Below, piece by piece: positions 1-7,989 of a stretch of 64,000 nucleotides of DNA. The position numbers and the translations under genes were made by a program. Every line of letters starts with the position of its first letter. The first letter of the stretch is position 1. Origin of the DNA: Akkermansia muciniphila (GTDB lineage: Bacteria > Verrucomicrobiota > Verrucomicrobiia > Verrucomicrobiales > Akkermansiaceae); NCBI GenBank assembly GCA_004557455.1, contig SFDX01000010.1, positions 6,221 through 70,220 on the forward strand, read 5' to 3'. The notes under the pieces are model-generated. The model did not search any database and was not told the origin of the DNA. It saw only the letters and a list, made by a program, of their open reading frames with translations.

Positions 1-1
1 A

Positions 2-1102
2 GCGCGCTCGCGCATGCACGTGTTCACCTCTCTGCCCGGGGTCTCTCCCACGGTGAAGGCTCGAGGCGGCCGGGATTTGGGCAGCTTCCTCCGCTTTGCA
101 CGCCTGTGCTCGGGGAATACCCCCGACAACACAGAAATCGTGAAACAGGCAAAAACAAACCATATGATAGACTCCCTCGCGGCGGATCTATCAGCGTTGG
201 GTTGGACGGTCCGCACGAACAGCGGTGCATCGCAATACAAATTGGATATCACCGTTCTGCGCCGGGACGAGCCGGATTTTATGCTGGCAGCCATCGAAAC
301 GGACGGAGAAAACTACGCCTCTGCCGCCACAGCACGGGACCGCATCGTACAGCGCAGTGGCATCCTGCGTCATCTGGGCTGGAATGTCCTGCGTGTCTGG
401 TCCGTGGATTGGTGGCGTAACAGGGAGGCCTGCGTGCAGGCTTTGCACGAGCAATTGCTGGCGCTGGAAAAGGAAGGCATCACTCCGGCCCAGGCAAAAC
501 TTCGGCAGGACATGGCAGAACCCACCCCGGAACCGCCCGCCCCCGATTCCGCAACGGTGAAACCCGCTTCCCCCGGGCTACAGGGAAAGGCCGAGCCCTA
601 TGAGTACTACCTACCTCAGGCCCCTCTGCCCTATCTGTTCGAAATGAGTCCCGGCACGATGAAACAGGAGATCATGAACCTCGTCTATATCGAGGGACCG
701 GTGTGTGAACACTATCTGTACAGTCGCCTCGCCAAGCTCTCACACTCCTCTGCCCCGCGCAAGCTTGATACGGCGATCCGCGCCCTCCTCAAGGCCGAGC
801 AGCTCGTCATGGACGAGATAGAAGTCAACTCCGAGATCTGTTGTGTCCTGCGACTCCCGGACCAACCGGCCGTTCGGCTCCGCACCAAGGGTGACCGCAA
901 GGCAGAAGACATTCCGCCGAACGAACTTCAGGAACTCCTGCAGCTCGCCCGCACCTCACTTGGAACGGAAGCTGCGACAGACGAGATACTCAAGGCAAGC
1001 TGCACCTACATCGGAGCTCGTTTCACCAAAAACATGAAGGCCTATTTGGAGACACTCCTTCCGCAAACCGAGAAGGAAACAGAAACACCCCGGGTAGATT
1101 GA
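2..1102 (+). CDS. C-terminal part of DUF3320/MTES_1575-type helicase-nuclease (5' end outside window)
   Basis: The reading frame is open from the first bases, so the gene starts upstream of the window; the internal ATG at 14 is not a real start. The visible N-terminal stretch (VFTSLPG, ARGGRDLGSFLRFAR) matches the end of the superfamily I helicase core of very large DUF4011/DUF3320 proteins. Next comes a Vsr/MTES_1575-like endonuclease fold: a GW-V pattern, an IETDGENYASAATARDR segment with the acidic residues expected of the nuclease, and HLGWNVLRVWSVDWWRN. A DUF3320-like alpha-helical tail occupies roughly residues 210-330, after a Pro-rich linker. Such proteins are usually linked to DNA repair or defence; that role is inference. 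Confidence 0.75.
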   Translation, partial: ARSRMHVFTSLPGVSPTVKARGGRDLGSFLRFARLCSGNTPDNTEIVKQAKTNHMIDSLAADLSALGWTVRTNSGASQYKLDITVLRRDEPDFMLAAIETDGENYASAATARDRIVQRSGILRHLGWNVLRVWSVDWWRNREACVQALHEQLLALEKEGITPAQAKLRQDMAEPTPEPPAPDSATVKPASPGLQGKAEPYEYYLPQAPLPYLFEMSPGTMKQEIMNLVYIEGPVCEHYLYSRLAKLSHSSAPRKLDTAIRALLKAEQLVMDEIEVNSEICCVLRLPDQPAVRLRTKGDRKAEDIPPNELQELLQLARTSLGTEAATDEILKASCTYIGARFTKNMKAYLETLLPQTEKETETPRVD

Positions 1103-1128
1103 CCGGAGTGTGAAAGGCGGGCAGACGA

Positions 1129-1159
1129 CTCACCCCCACACACAAGGCATGGGGGTGAG
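1129..1159. terminator. Hairpin between convergent genes
   Basis: A perfect 10-bp stem (CTCACCCCCA / TGGGGGTGAG) with an 11-nt loop lies between the stop of the DUF3320 gene and the stop of serA, which converge here. There is no clear U-tract. Confidence 0.6.
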
Positions 1160-1170
1160 CGGTAAGGCTG

Positions 1171-2739
1171 TTACAGGCAGAGGAAGAAGGCCTGCTTGGC
1201 ACGGATGACGGTGCCGATGGCCTGAACCATAGCCTCATCGATGCTCTTGTCTGTTTTGATGAAAGCAAGGGCATCTCCGGAGGCGTGGTCCTTGGGGGCA
1301 ACGATGTTGTCGATATTGATACCTGCCTCAGCCAGAATTTGACCGATGGAAGCCATCACACCGGGGCGGTCCGGGTAACGAAGGACGAGCGTATTACCGG
1401 TGAGGGCGGCATAGAGGCGGTCGAAGGCATCGATGCGCGAGATGACGGGCGTGCCGTCCACCACCATACCGCGCACGCTGGTCTTGCGCTGCTCACCCTT
1501 CTCCTCCGTGAAGAGATCTAGGGTAAGGGCATCGTCATACAGCTTATCGTCCATGGGCTCGCGAGCCTTGAAGGTGATACCGTGCTCCCGGAGGGAAGCC
1601 TCTGCCGCGGCGGGCATCAACCCGTGCTCCGCCCCCGGAACGGCACCCTGCAAAATCCACGGGGTGAACCACTTGCGGTAAGAACGCAGGTTGTTGTAGA
1701 ACGTGCACTCGATGCGGCGGATGGGCGCGCAGCCGGAGGCACGATAGGCCAAGGAACCGAGCATGGCGGCCAATTGCAGGTGGGCGGGGTTCAGGCCCTC
1801 CGGTTTCTCGGCATTGATCACGCAGCTCGTGTCGCCGTCCGCAAAGTAGGCGATCATCTGAGCAGCAGCGCGCAATGCAGCCTTCTTGTTAGCCTCCTTG
1901 GTGTTGGCACCCAAGTGCGGCTCCAGCACATCCGCCACATCCGCGCTGGGCTGCATGGCTGCGGTGTCCTTGGGGTGCACATCCGTGCAGTAAATAATCT
2001 TCTTGCCCGCCGCCTTGGCCGCGCGAAGGGCGTCCTCGTCTACCACGCCGTAGCGGGCGCAGTTAATCAGCATGGCACCGTCCTTCATCTTGGCGATGAG
2101 GTCCGCATTAATCATGCCCTTGGTGGAGGGACCACCGGGCACATGCAGCGAGATGATATCCGCCGTGGAGAAGATCTCCTCCACCGTGGCAGGGGTGGCA
2201 CCGATGTTCAAAGCGCGCTGGCGGGAGAGGAAGTGGTCGTAACCCAGAATGGTGCATTCGAAACCCTGTAGACGCTTCACGAGCAGGCGGCCGATGTTAC
2301 CCAGACCGAGGATGCCGATGGTCTTTTTTGTCAGCTCGCGGCCCATGTACTTCTTCTTGTTCCACTCGCCCGCGCGGGTGGTCACATCGCCCGGAATGAT
2401 GTGGCGATACGCCGCAAGGATGAGCGCAATGACCTCCTCGGCCACAGCGTTGGAGTTAGCACCCGGCGTGTTCATCACATCAATACCCTTGGTGCGGGCG
2501 TAGACGTAATCGATGTTATCATAACCGGCACCGGCGCGGATGACACACTTGAGCCCCGGCAGGGCATCGATGATGGCGGAAGTGACCTTCTCGGAGCGCA
2601 CGATGAGACCGACGGCATCGGGATTGGCTGCCACCTGGGTGTCGATGGGGTCGCTGTCATTCTGCACCACCTCGTAACCGGCAGCCTGTAATTGGGCCGC
2701 AGCGGCGGTGTCCAGTTTCGTGGGGATGAGTATCTTCAT
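1171..2739 (-). CDS. serA: D-3-phosphoglycerate dehydrogenase (ASB/ACT type)
   Basis: Oxidises 3-phosphoglycerate to 3-phosphohydroxypyruvate, the first step of serine synthesis. The 522-aa product has the long SerA layout: substrate/NAD domains at about 1-310 with the Rossmann motif GLGNIG at 145-150, an intervening ASB-like domain, and a C-terminal ACT domain (VLRYPDRPGVMASIGQILAE, about 450-522). The catalytic Arg is R229 (NCARYG, where most relatives have NCARGG) and the catalytic His is H275 (EPHLGA). The position of the usual catalytic Glu (…DVFPTEP) reads DVHPKD, so Asp258 seems to replace it. The ATG at 2739 is preferred to an upstream TTG because the family begins MKILIPTK. It follows the DUF1015 gene by 33 bp, probably in one operon. 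Confidence 0.9.
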   Translation of the reverse strand: MKILIPTKLDTAAAAQLQAAGYEVVQNDSDPIDTQVAANPDAVGLIVRSEKVTSAIIDALPGLKCVIRAGAGYDNIDYVYARTKGIDVMNTPGANSNAVAEEVIALILAAYRHIIPGDVTTRAGEWNKKKYMGRELTKKTIGILGLGNIGRLLVKRLQGFECTILGYDHFLSRQRALNIGATPATVEEIFSTADIISLHVPGGPSTKGMINADLIAKMKDGAMLINCARYGVVDEDALRAAKAAGKKIIYCTDVHPKDTAAMQPSADVADVLEPHLGANTKEANKKAALRAAAQMIAYFADGDTSCVINAEKPEGLNPAHLQLAAMLGSLAYRASGCAPIRRIECTFYNNLRSYRKWFTPWILQGAVPGAEHGLMPAAAEASLREHGITFKAREPMDDKLYDDALTLDLFTEEKGEQRKTSVRGMVVDGTPVISRIDAFDRLYAALTGNTLVLRYPDRPGVMASIGQILAEAGINIDNIVAPKDHASGDALAFIKTDKSIDEAMVQAIGTVIRAKQAFFLCL

Positions 2740-2772
2740 ATTCGTTCTATTGAGCAAAGGGGTTAATGGGCA

Positions 2773-4017
2773 TCAACGCTCGATCTCGTGAGCGAACAGA
2801 CCGGAGCGCAGCTTGGGCTCGAACCATGTGGACTTGGGCGGCATAATCTCCCCGCTGTCTGCCACGCGGAACAGGTCCGCCATGGTAACGGGGTAGAGCG
2901 CGAAGGCCACACCGGAGGCACCGGCACGCGACTCAAGCTCCTCCAGCCCGCGGATGCCGCCCACAAAGTCAATGCGCGGGCTGGTACGCGGGTCCTCGAT
3001 GCCCAAGATAGGTGCCAGCAGATTTGCCTGCAGGATGGCGCAATCGAGGCTCTCGATGGGGTGGGCCTCATCGAAGGTGCCCGGCTTGGCCGTAATCACA
3101 TAACGGCGACCGCCCAAGAACATCCCGAAGCTGTGCTTGCGAGGCGGCGCAGCGGACTGACCCTCCGGAAGGGGCTGCACGTCAAACTTCTGCTGCACGG
3201 CCTCCAGAAACGCAGGCTCGCTCATGCCGTTCAGGTCCATCACCACGCGGTTGTAGTCCATGATGAACAGATCTTCATCACAGAAAGTCACGGCCATCAG
3301 GTAATTAAACTCCTCCTGCCCCGTGTAGTCCGAGTGCTGCTTGCGGCGCAGGGCGGACACGGCGGCGCTGCTGGCCGTGCGGTGATGACCATCCGCGATA
3401 TACAGCGTCGGCACCTCCTCGAAGCCCCGGCGGATTTCGTCAATCACCGCGTCGTCGTCCACGGGCCACAGGATGTGGGTCACCCCGTCCTCGGAGGTGA
3501 AGTTATACTCCGGCTTGTGGAACTTGATCCACTCGCGCACGGCAGTGGCAATGCCCTCGTGCTTGCGATAGGCCAGGAACACCGGCTCCGTCTGGCAGGA
3601 GCAAGCATCGAAATGGCAGATACGGTCCTGCTCCTTCTCCTTGCGAGTCAGCTCGTGCTTTTTGATGGTGTTATCAAGATACTCATCCACGGCGGCGCAG
3701 CCCACGATGCCTGTCTGCACCCGCCCCCACATGATCTGGCGGTAGATGTAGTAGCAGGGCTTCGCCTCCCGCACCAGCACTCCTCGACGCAGAAAATCCT
3801 CCAGATTCTGCCGGCTCTTCTCGTAAGTCTCCGGCTCGTGAATTGCCGCCTCGCTCGTGTCAATGTCGGCGCGGCAAATGTGCAGGTAAGAGGTGGGATT
3901 ACCCGCAGCCATGGCGCAGGCTTCATCGTGGTTCATCACATCATACGGCAGGCAGGAAACCTGCTCCGCATATGCTTTCGGCGGCCGTATCGCGGCAAAA
4001 GGACGTATCGTAGCCAT
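2773..4017 (-). CDS. DUF1015 family protein, first gene of operon with serA
   Basis: The 414-aa protein begins with the family's signature (RPFAAIRPPKAYAEQVSCLPYDV), followed by NPTSYLHICRADID and, mid-protein, LYIADGHHRTASSA, typical of DUF1015. There is no signal peptide or membrane segment, so it should be cytosolic. It is transcribed from its own promoter and sits just upstream of serA, which argues for a role in serine or phosphoserine metabolism. Some DUF1015 proteins have been proposed to be free-serine kinases; I recall this only loosely and cannot verify it here. Family assignment is firm, function is not. Confidence 0.85.
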   Translation of the reverse strand: MATIRPFAAIRPPKAYAEQVSCLPYDVMNHDEACAMAAGNPTSYLHICRADIDTSEAAIHEPETYEKSRQNLEDFLRRGVLVREAKPCYYIYRQIMWGRVQTGIVGCAAVDEYLDNTIKKHELTRKEKEQDRICHFDACSCQTEPVFLAYRKHEGIATAVREWIKFHKPEYNFTSEDGVTHILWPVDDDAVIDEIRRGFEEVPTLYIADGHHRTASSAAVSALRRKQHSDYTGQEEFNYLMAVTFCDEDLFIMDYNRVVMDLNGMSEPAFLEAVQQKFDVQPLPEGQSAAPPRKHSFGMFLGGRRYVITAKPGTFDEAHPIESLDCAILQANLLAPILGIEDPRTSPRIDFVGGIRGLEELESRAGASGVAFALYPVTMADLFRVADSGEIMPPKSTWFEPKLRSGLFAHEIER

Positions 4018-4041
4018 ATTCCGGTGTTTCGTTACCCTCCC

Positions 4042-4069
4042 ACTCTACACCAAGCACCCGTATTGTCAA
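4042..4069 (-). promoter_or_regulatory. Promoter of DUF1015-serA operon
   Basis: Reading leftward: TTGACA (4064-4069), 16-bp spacer, TAGAGT (4042-4047). The leader to the ATG is 24 nt and contains GGGAGGG, too far upstream to be an ideal ribosome-binding site. Confidence 0.65.
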
Positions 4070-4072
4070 GCA

Positions 4073-4109
4073 GGAAGCGCGGCAACACCGAAAAAGTTGC
4101 CGCGCTTCC
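4073..4109 (-). terminator. Strong hairpin after acyltransferase gene
   Basis: A perfect 14-bp stem (GGAAGCGCGGCAAC / GTTGCCGCGCTTCC) with a 9-nt loop lies 5 bp beyond the acyltransferase stop codon. It lacks a U-tract. Confidence 0.6.
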
Positions 4110-4114
4110 CGGGG

Positions 4115-6124
4115 CTATTCGGCGGTAGTGGCCCGGAAATAGGCATCCAGCTTGCTACGGAAGAATTCGACCAGAAGCTTGGCCCCCGTACTCGACAGGT
4201 GGTCCCCATCGCGGTACAAGGCAACATTATCCGGGGTAAGCAGGGGACGCTTCTCTCCTTGCGGGAAGAAGAAGTCGTCGACCCACCACACGGTCGCCAA
4301 ACCTGAGGACTCCAGCTTGCGGAACACATCAGAAACCTCCTTTTGTCTCTGACAATAGGCTGGGTAATCCACGACAAAATCCATCGGCGATCGTCGGTAG
4401 AGCTTGGCTTGATGCAGCATCAATGGGATGTCCATACTCTGCTCCGGAACGGAGGAGAAGAGTATCACTTCACGGCCCATCTCACGGAGTTTGACAACGA
4501 GATCTGTCAGACCTTGTTCAAATACCTCGAGTGGGGTAAGGTCCTCCGGCTGCTGTTCCAGTTGGTAGGCCACCACATGACCGCCACCTGCATGACCAAT
4601 CGAGGCGGCACTCACCCAGCGACTGTAGAGGAAGACTGTTCGCAGCTCGGGGTGCTGCGCCAACCACGAGAGTACTGCATCAACAGCCTCTGCATTACGC
4701 GGCTCTCGGTAGCTGTTACCCTTGTAGAGGAGAATATGCCGTCTGTTCACGAACAGGCCATGGATACCCGACTGCTTCGAGTAGGCCTCGAAGCCGGGAG
4801 CAATGGACAATGCATGACTGTCTCCCCAAAGAAGGTAGCGAGGATTATCATCTCCGCCCAGCGCACACAGCGAGTTTTTGCCGGAGTTGTGCGTCTCCTC
4901 CCACTGCGGATCGGGTTGCGCAGCAGCGGATGGCGGGGTGCCTCGCCACATAGGCTCCACCAAGCAGGGTGGGTTCTCCTGCTGGTGCCGAATGGCAGAA
5001 CGCAGCGTCACAGTGAACAGGAATGTACCCAGCAGGATTCCACCGGCAAGCATGAAATACGAGCGTATCTTCCACTTCGTGCGGCGAAGGGGCATTTCGA
5101 TAAAGCGCCACGAAAGTGTACTGAGGATCAGACTCAATAGGATAACAACACCGCCCGCAGTAAGAGAGAGCTCGTTCACCCCCAAAAGATAGCGGGCAAA
5201 GACACTCACCGGCCAGTGAAACAGGTAGAGAGAATAGGAGATTTTGCCGATAAAGACGATAGGCTTGCTCTCCAAAATATAGCGTGAGGGTCCCAAATTG
5301 CCGTAGTCGAGTAGCAGCATGCCGCAAATGACGGGCAAGGCCGCGCTCAGGCCGGGGAACAGCATGTGGTCTCGGTAAGCAAAGAAAGCTCCGCATATGA
5401 CGATGAGGGCAACTATCCCCACAATAGGGTTGCTGCGGGGATGAATACGATGACGAACGGCTAACATACTGCCCGCCATCAGCTCCCAAGCACGGAAGGG
5501 CAGCCCATAGAAGGCCGCCGTAGCATAACCGGTAAAAACGGCAATGGTGGCGGACAGAAAGGAAATGCACAGGATGCCTGCCAAAATCACACGGAGCTGC
5601 TTCTTGCGCCACCCGTAAATGAAAGCCAACAGCAGGGGGAAGAAGACGTAGAACTGCTCCTCAACGCTCAGTGACCACATATTGAGCATGGGATTCTGAT
5701 GAGAAGCAGCATCGAAGTATCCGGAATTGCCGGCAAAGAAGATGTTGGTACAGAAGTATACACTGGCGCGTGCGGCGCGAACAATAGGCACCAGAGCAAA
5801 CCCGTAGTAGAGCACCATGCTAACCGCCATCACGAAGATGATGGCCCCGGCGTAAGCCGGCAGAATACGGCGAATACGCCGTACATAAAACTGCGCAATG
5901 GAGAAACGCTCCTCATTCAGATCCCTGTACAGACCCTTGGTAATCAAGTAGCCTGAGAGCACGAAGAACAAATCTACGCCGATGAAACCTCCGTTGCAGC
6001 AGCCGGGGAAAACATGGTAGATAAGAACCGCGAGGATAGCAAATGCGCGGATGCCGTCAATGTGAGGGTAGTAGCCATCTCGGAAGATGGATGAGTAGTT
6101 CGAGGAGGTAGAGAGTTGTGCCAT
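4115..6124 (-). CDS. Membrane acyltransferase with C-terminal SGNH domain (OafA/YrhL family)
   Basis: The predicted protein is about 669 aa. Residues 1-370 are the acyltransferase-3 domain: YYPHIDGIRAFAILAVLIYHVFP with the catalytic-type His, GGFIGVDLFFVLSGYLI, FYVRRIRRILPAY, and about ten hydrophobic helices. The C-terminal 270 residues look periplasmic and SGNH-like (YLLWGDSHALSIAPGFEAY, with a catalytic Ser in GDSH, and a late DGDHLSSTGA block). Enzymes of this kind O-acetylate cell-surface glycans or peptidoglycan. I chose ATG 6124 (MAQLSTSS) over the upstream TTG at 6151 because a TACACT -10-like hexamer sits just upstream. The acceptor cannot be read from the sequence. Confidence 0.85.
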   Translation of the reverse strand: MAQLSTSSNYSSIFRDGYYPHIDGIRAFAILAVLIYHVFPGCCNGGFIGVDLFFVLSGYLITKGLYRDLNEERFSIAQFYVRRIRRILPAYAGAIIFVMAVSMVLYYGFALVPIVRAARASVYFCTNIFFAGNSGYFDAASHQNPMLNMWSLSVEEQFYVFFPLLLAFIYGWRKKQLRVILAGILCISFLSATIAVFTGYATAAFYGLPFRAWELMAGSMLAVRHRIHPRSNPIVGIVALIVICGAFFAYRDHMLFPGLSAALPVICGMLLLDYGNLGPSRYILESKPIVFIGKISYSLYLFHWPVSVFARYLLGVNELSLTAGGVVILLSLILSTLSWRFIEMPLRRTKWKIRSYFMLAGGILLGTFLFTVTLRSAIRHQQENPPCLVEPMWRGTPPSAAAQPDPQWEETHNSGKNSLCALGGDDNPRYLLWGDSHALSIAPGFEAYSKQSGIHGLFVNRRHILLYKGNSYREPRNAEAVDAVLSWLAQHPELRTVFLYSRWVSAASIGHAGGGHVVAYQLEQQPEDLTPLEVFEQGLTDLVVKLREMGREVILFSSVPEQSMDIPLMLHQAKLYRRSPMDFVVDYPAYCQRQKEVSDVFRKLESSGLATVWWVDDFFFPQGEKRPLLTPDNVALYRDGDHLSSTGAKLLVEFFRSKLDAYFRATTAE

Positions 6125-6152
6125 ATTCAGTGTATATCGTTTCCGCTGCAAA

Positions 6153-6186
6153 CTCCCCGCTGCTCACATCGGTAAGCAGCGGGGAG
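6153..6186 (-). terminator. Hairpin after gpmI
   Basis: Perfect 12-bp stem (CTCCCCGCTGCT / AGCAGCGGGGAG) with a 10-nt loop, 23 bp beyond the gpmI stop. No U-tract follows. Confidence 0.6.
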
Positions 6187-6208
6187 GTAGAATTCTATAG
6201 GTGACGTC

Positions 6209-7747
6209 TTACGCCTTGGTCACCAAGGTATGGCCCGTCATCTCTGCAGGCTGGGGAATGCCGAGCAAGTGCAGCAGGGTGGGCGAGATATCTGCCAGAA
6301 TGCCATCGGTCATGGTCACCTCCGCCTGGTCGGGGCCGCAGTAGATCAGGTCGACCAAGTTGGTTGTGTGGGCCGTGTTGGGTGAGCCGTCGGGGTTCAG
6401 CATGTTCTCACAATTGCCGTGGTCCGCACAAATGAGACAGCAGCCACCCAGCTCGCGGATCTTGGTGACGCACTTCTCGAGCGCCTTGTCCACCGCCTCG
6501 CAGGCTGCGATACCGGCCTTCAGGAAGCCCGTGTGCCCCACCATGTCCGGGTTGGCGAAGTTCATGATAGCCACGTCATACTTGTCGATAGCCTCCACGA
6601 ACTTATCCGCCACCTCGGCCACGCTCATCTGGGGCTTTTGGTCATAGGTAGCAACCTCACGCGGGGAGGGCACCAAGATGCGGTCCTCGCCCTCATACTG
6701 ATTCTCCACGCCGCCGTTGAAGAAGAAGGTCACATGGGCATACTTCTCTGTCTCGGCAATGCGGAGCTGCTTGAGCCCGGCCTTGGAGACGACCTCGCCG
6801 AAAATGTTGGTGAGCATCTCCTGCGGGAAGACAATGGGAGAGGGGTAGCAAGCCTCGTACTCCGACATGGTGATGTAGTGCACCTTGGGCTGCACCTCGC
6901 GGTCGAATCCGTCGAAGTCCGGGTACAGCAGCGCGCGGGAGAACTCGCGGGCGCGGTCGGCGCGGAAGTTGAAGAAGAAGACCACATCGTTGTCGCGAAC
7001 GCGCTGCGTGTTCGCCTCGCAGAACACTGCGGGGAGCAGGAACTCGTCCGTCGTGCCGGCCTCATAGGACTTGGCGGCGTACTCGGCGGGCGTGCAGGTG
7101 CAGGCCTCTCCGCGACCCAGCACGATGGCGTCCCAGCCCACCTTCACGCGGTCCCAGCGCTTATCGCGGTCCATGGCGTAGAAACGGCCGACCACAGTAG
7201 CAATCTTGGCACCGCAGGGAGCCACGGCGTCCTGCAGCTTCTGCAGGAAACCGGCACCGCTCTTCGGATCCGTGTCGCGACCATCGGTGATGCAGTGAAT
7301 CATGATGTCCTTCACGCCGGCTGCGGCAGCGATCTTGACGATGCCGATGAGGTGGTCGATGTGGGAGTGCACGCCGCCGTCGGAGACAAGGCCGAGCAGA
7401 TGCAGACGACTGCCGGCGGCCTTGGCGAAGGCCTCGGTGATGACCGGGTTTTTAGCCAGCGAGCCATCCTCAATCGCCTTGGTGATGCGGCAGAGGTCCT
7501 GGTAGACCACGCGGCCGGCACCGAGATTCAGGTGGCCCACTTCGGAGTTACCCATCTGCCCGTCCGGCAGGCCCACGTCCTGCCCGGAGGCCCCGAGCAT
7601 GGTGTGCGGGCAGGTAGCCAGCAACTGGTCAGTGAAAGGAGTGTTGGCGAGCACCGTGGCATCGCCGGTCTGCTGAGCGGCTTGCGGGCCCTTGGGATTG
7701 CGGCCCCAGCCATCGCGGATGATCAGAACTACAGGTTTGTTTGCCAT
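6209..7747 (-). CDS. gpmI: 2,3-bisphosphoglycerate-independent phosphoglycerate mutase
   Basis: Interconverts 3- and 2-phosphoglycerate in glycolysis using two metal ions and a phosphoserine intermediate. The 512-aa length is standard. The metal ligand in LIIRDGWG (D12), the catalytic Ser68 in MGNSEVGHLNLGAG, the HCITDGRDTDP block, and the second metal cluster in NPDMVGHTG and CADHGNCENM are all intact. The promoter places the -10 hexamer 6 nt before the ATG, so the mRNA is predicted to be leaderless. Confidence 0.97.
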   Translation of the reverse strand: MANKPVVLIIRDGWGRNPKGPQAAQQTGDATVLANTPFTDQLLATCPHTMLGASGQDVGLPDGQMGNSEVGHLNLGAGRVVYQDLCRITKAIEDGSLAKNPVITEAFAKAAGSRLHLLGLVSDGGVHSHIDHLIGIVKIAAAAGVKDIMIHCITDGRDTDPKSGAGFLQKLQDAVAPCGAKIATVVGRFYAMDRDKRWDRVKVGWDAIVLGRGEACTCTPAEYAAKSYEAGTTDEFLLPAVFCEANTQRVRDNDVVFFFNFRADRAREFSRALLYPDFDGFDREVQPKVHYITMSEYEACYPSPIVFPQEMLTNIFGEVVSKAGLKQLRIAETEKYAHVTFFFNGGVENQYEGEDRILVPSPREVATYDQKPQMSVAEVADKFVEAIDKYDVAIMNFANPDMVGHTGFLKAGIAACEAVDKALEKCVTKIRELGGCCLICADHGNCENMLNPDGSPNTAHTTNLVDLIYCGPDQAEVTMTDGILADISPTLLHLLGIPQPAEMTGHTLVTKA

Positions 7748-7753
7748 GAGCCC

Positions 7754-7782
7754 ACTTTAGCACGTTCCGCGCCGTTTGTGAA
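7754..7782 (-). promoter_or_regulatory. gpmI promoter (leaderless type)
   Basis: Leftward TTCACA (7777-7782), 17-bp spacer, TAAAGT (7754-7759), then 6 nt to the ATG. A TTGACT also occurs a little further upstream but at a spacing of 22. Confidence 0.6.
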
Positions 7783-7868
7783 GTCAAAAGCGCGGCAGGA
7801 TGGAAAAAATCGGAATCCACCCGCAGACAACACAAAGCGGGGGTATAATCATCCACTTTTACCCTCCT

Positions 7869-7946
7869 TTTCTTCCTATTCTTCCTGCCTTTCTTCCTAT
7901 TCTTCCTGCTTTTCTTCCTATTCTTCCTGCTTTTCTTCCTATTCTT
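7869..7946. repeat. 21-bp tandem repeat, about 3.7 copies
   Basis: Pyrimidine-rich direct repeats with unit starting TTTCTTCCTATTCTTCCTGC; three near-perfect copies (7869-7889, 7890-7910, 7911-7931) and one partial copy. It lies in the intergenic space upstream of gpmI. The plus-strand translation would be repeated Leu-Pro-Ile-Leu-Pro-Ala-Phe, but no credible start or ribosome-binding site supports a gene. A TATAAT occurs just before it at about 7840, without a good -35. Confidence 0.85.
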
Positions 7947-7989
7947 TCACTACATGATTACATGCAGTGGAAGAATAGCGGAAGATAAC

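Noticed and set aside
7869..7946. CRISPR array
   Set aside because: Repeats are directly adjacent without unique spacers and there are no cas genes.
6419..7957. 512-codon open frame opposite gpmI
   Set aside because: It mirrors the gpmI codon pattern on the other strand and has no family motifs; an antisense shadow typical of high-GC genes.
7800..7988. Small frame with repeated Leu-Pro-Ile-Leu-Pro-Ala-Phe
   Set aside because: It exists only because the 21-bp repeat is a multiple of three; no start context, ribosome-binding site or promoter at a suitable distance.
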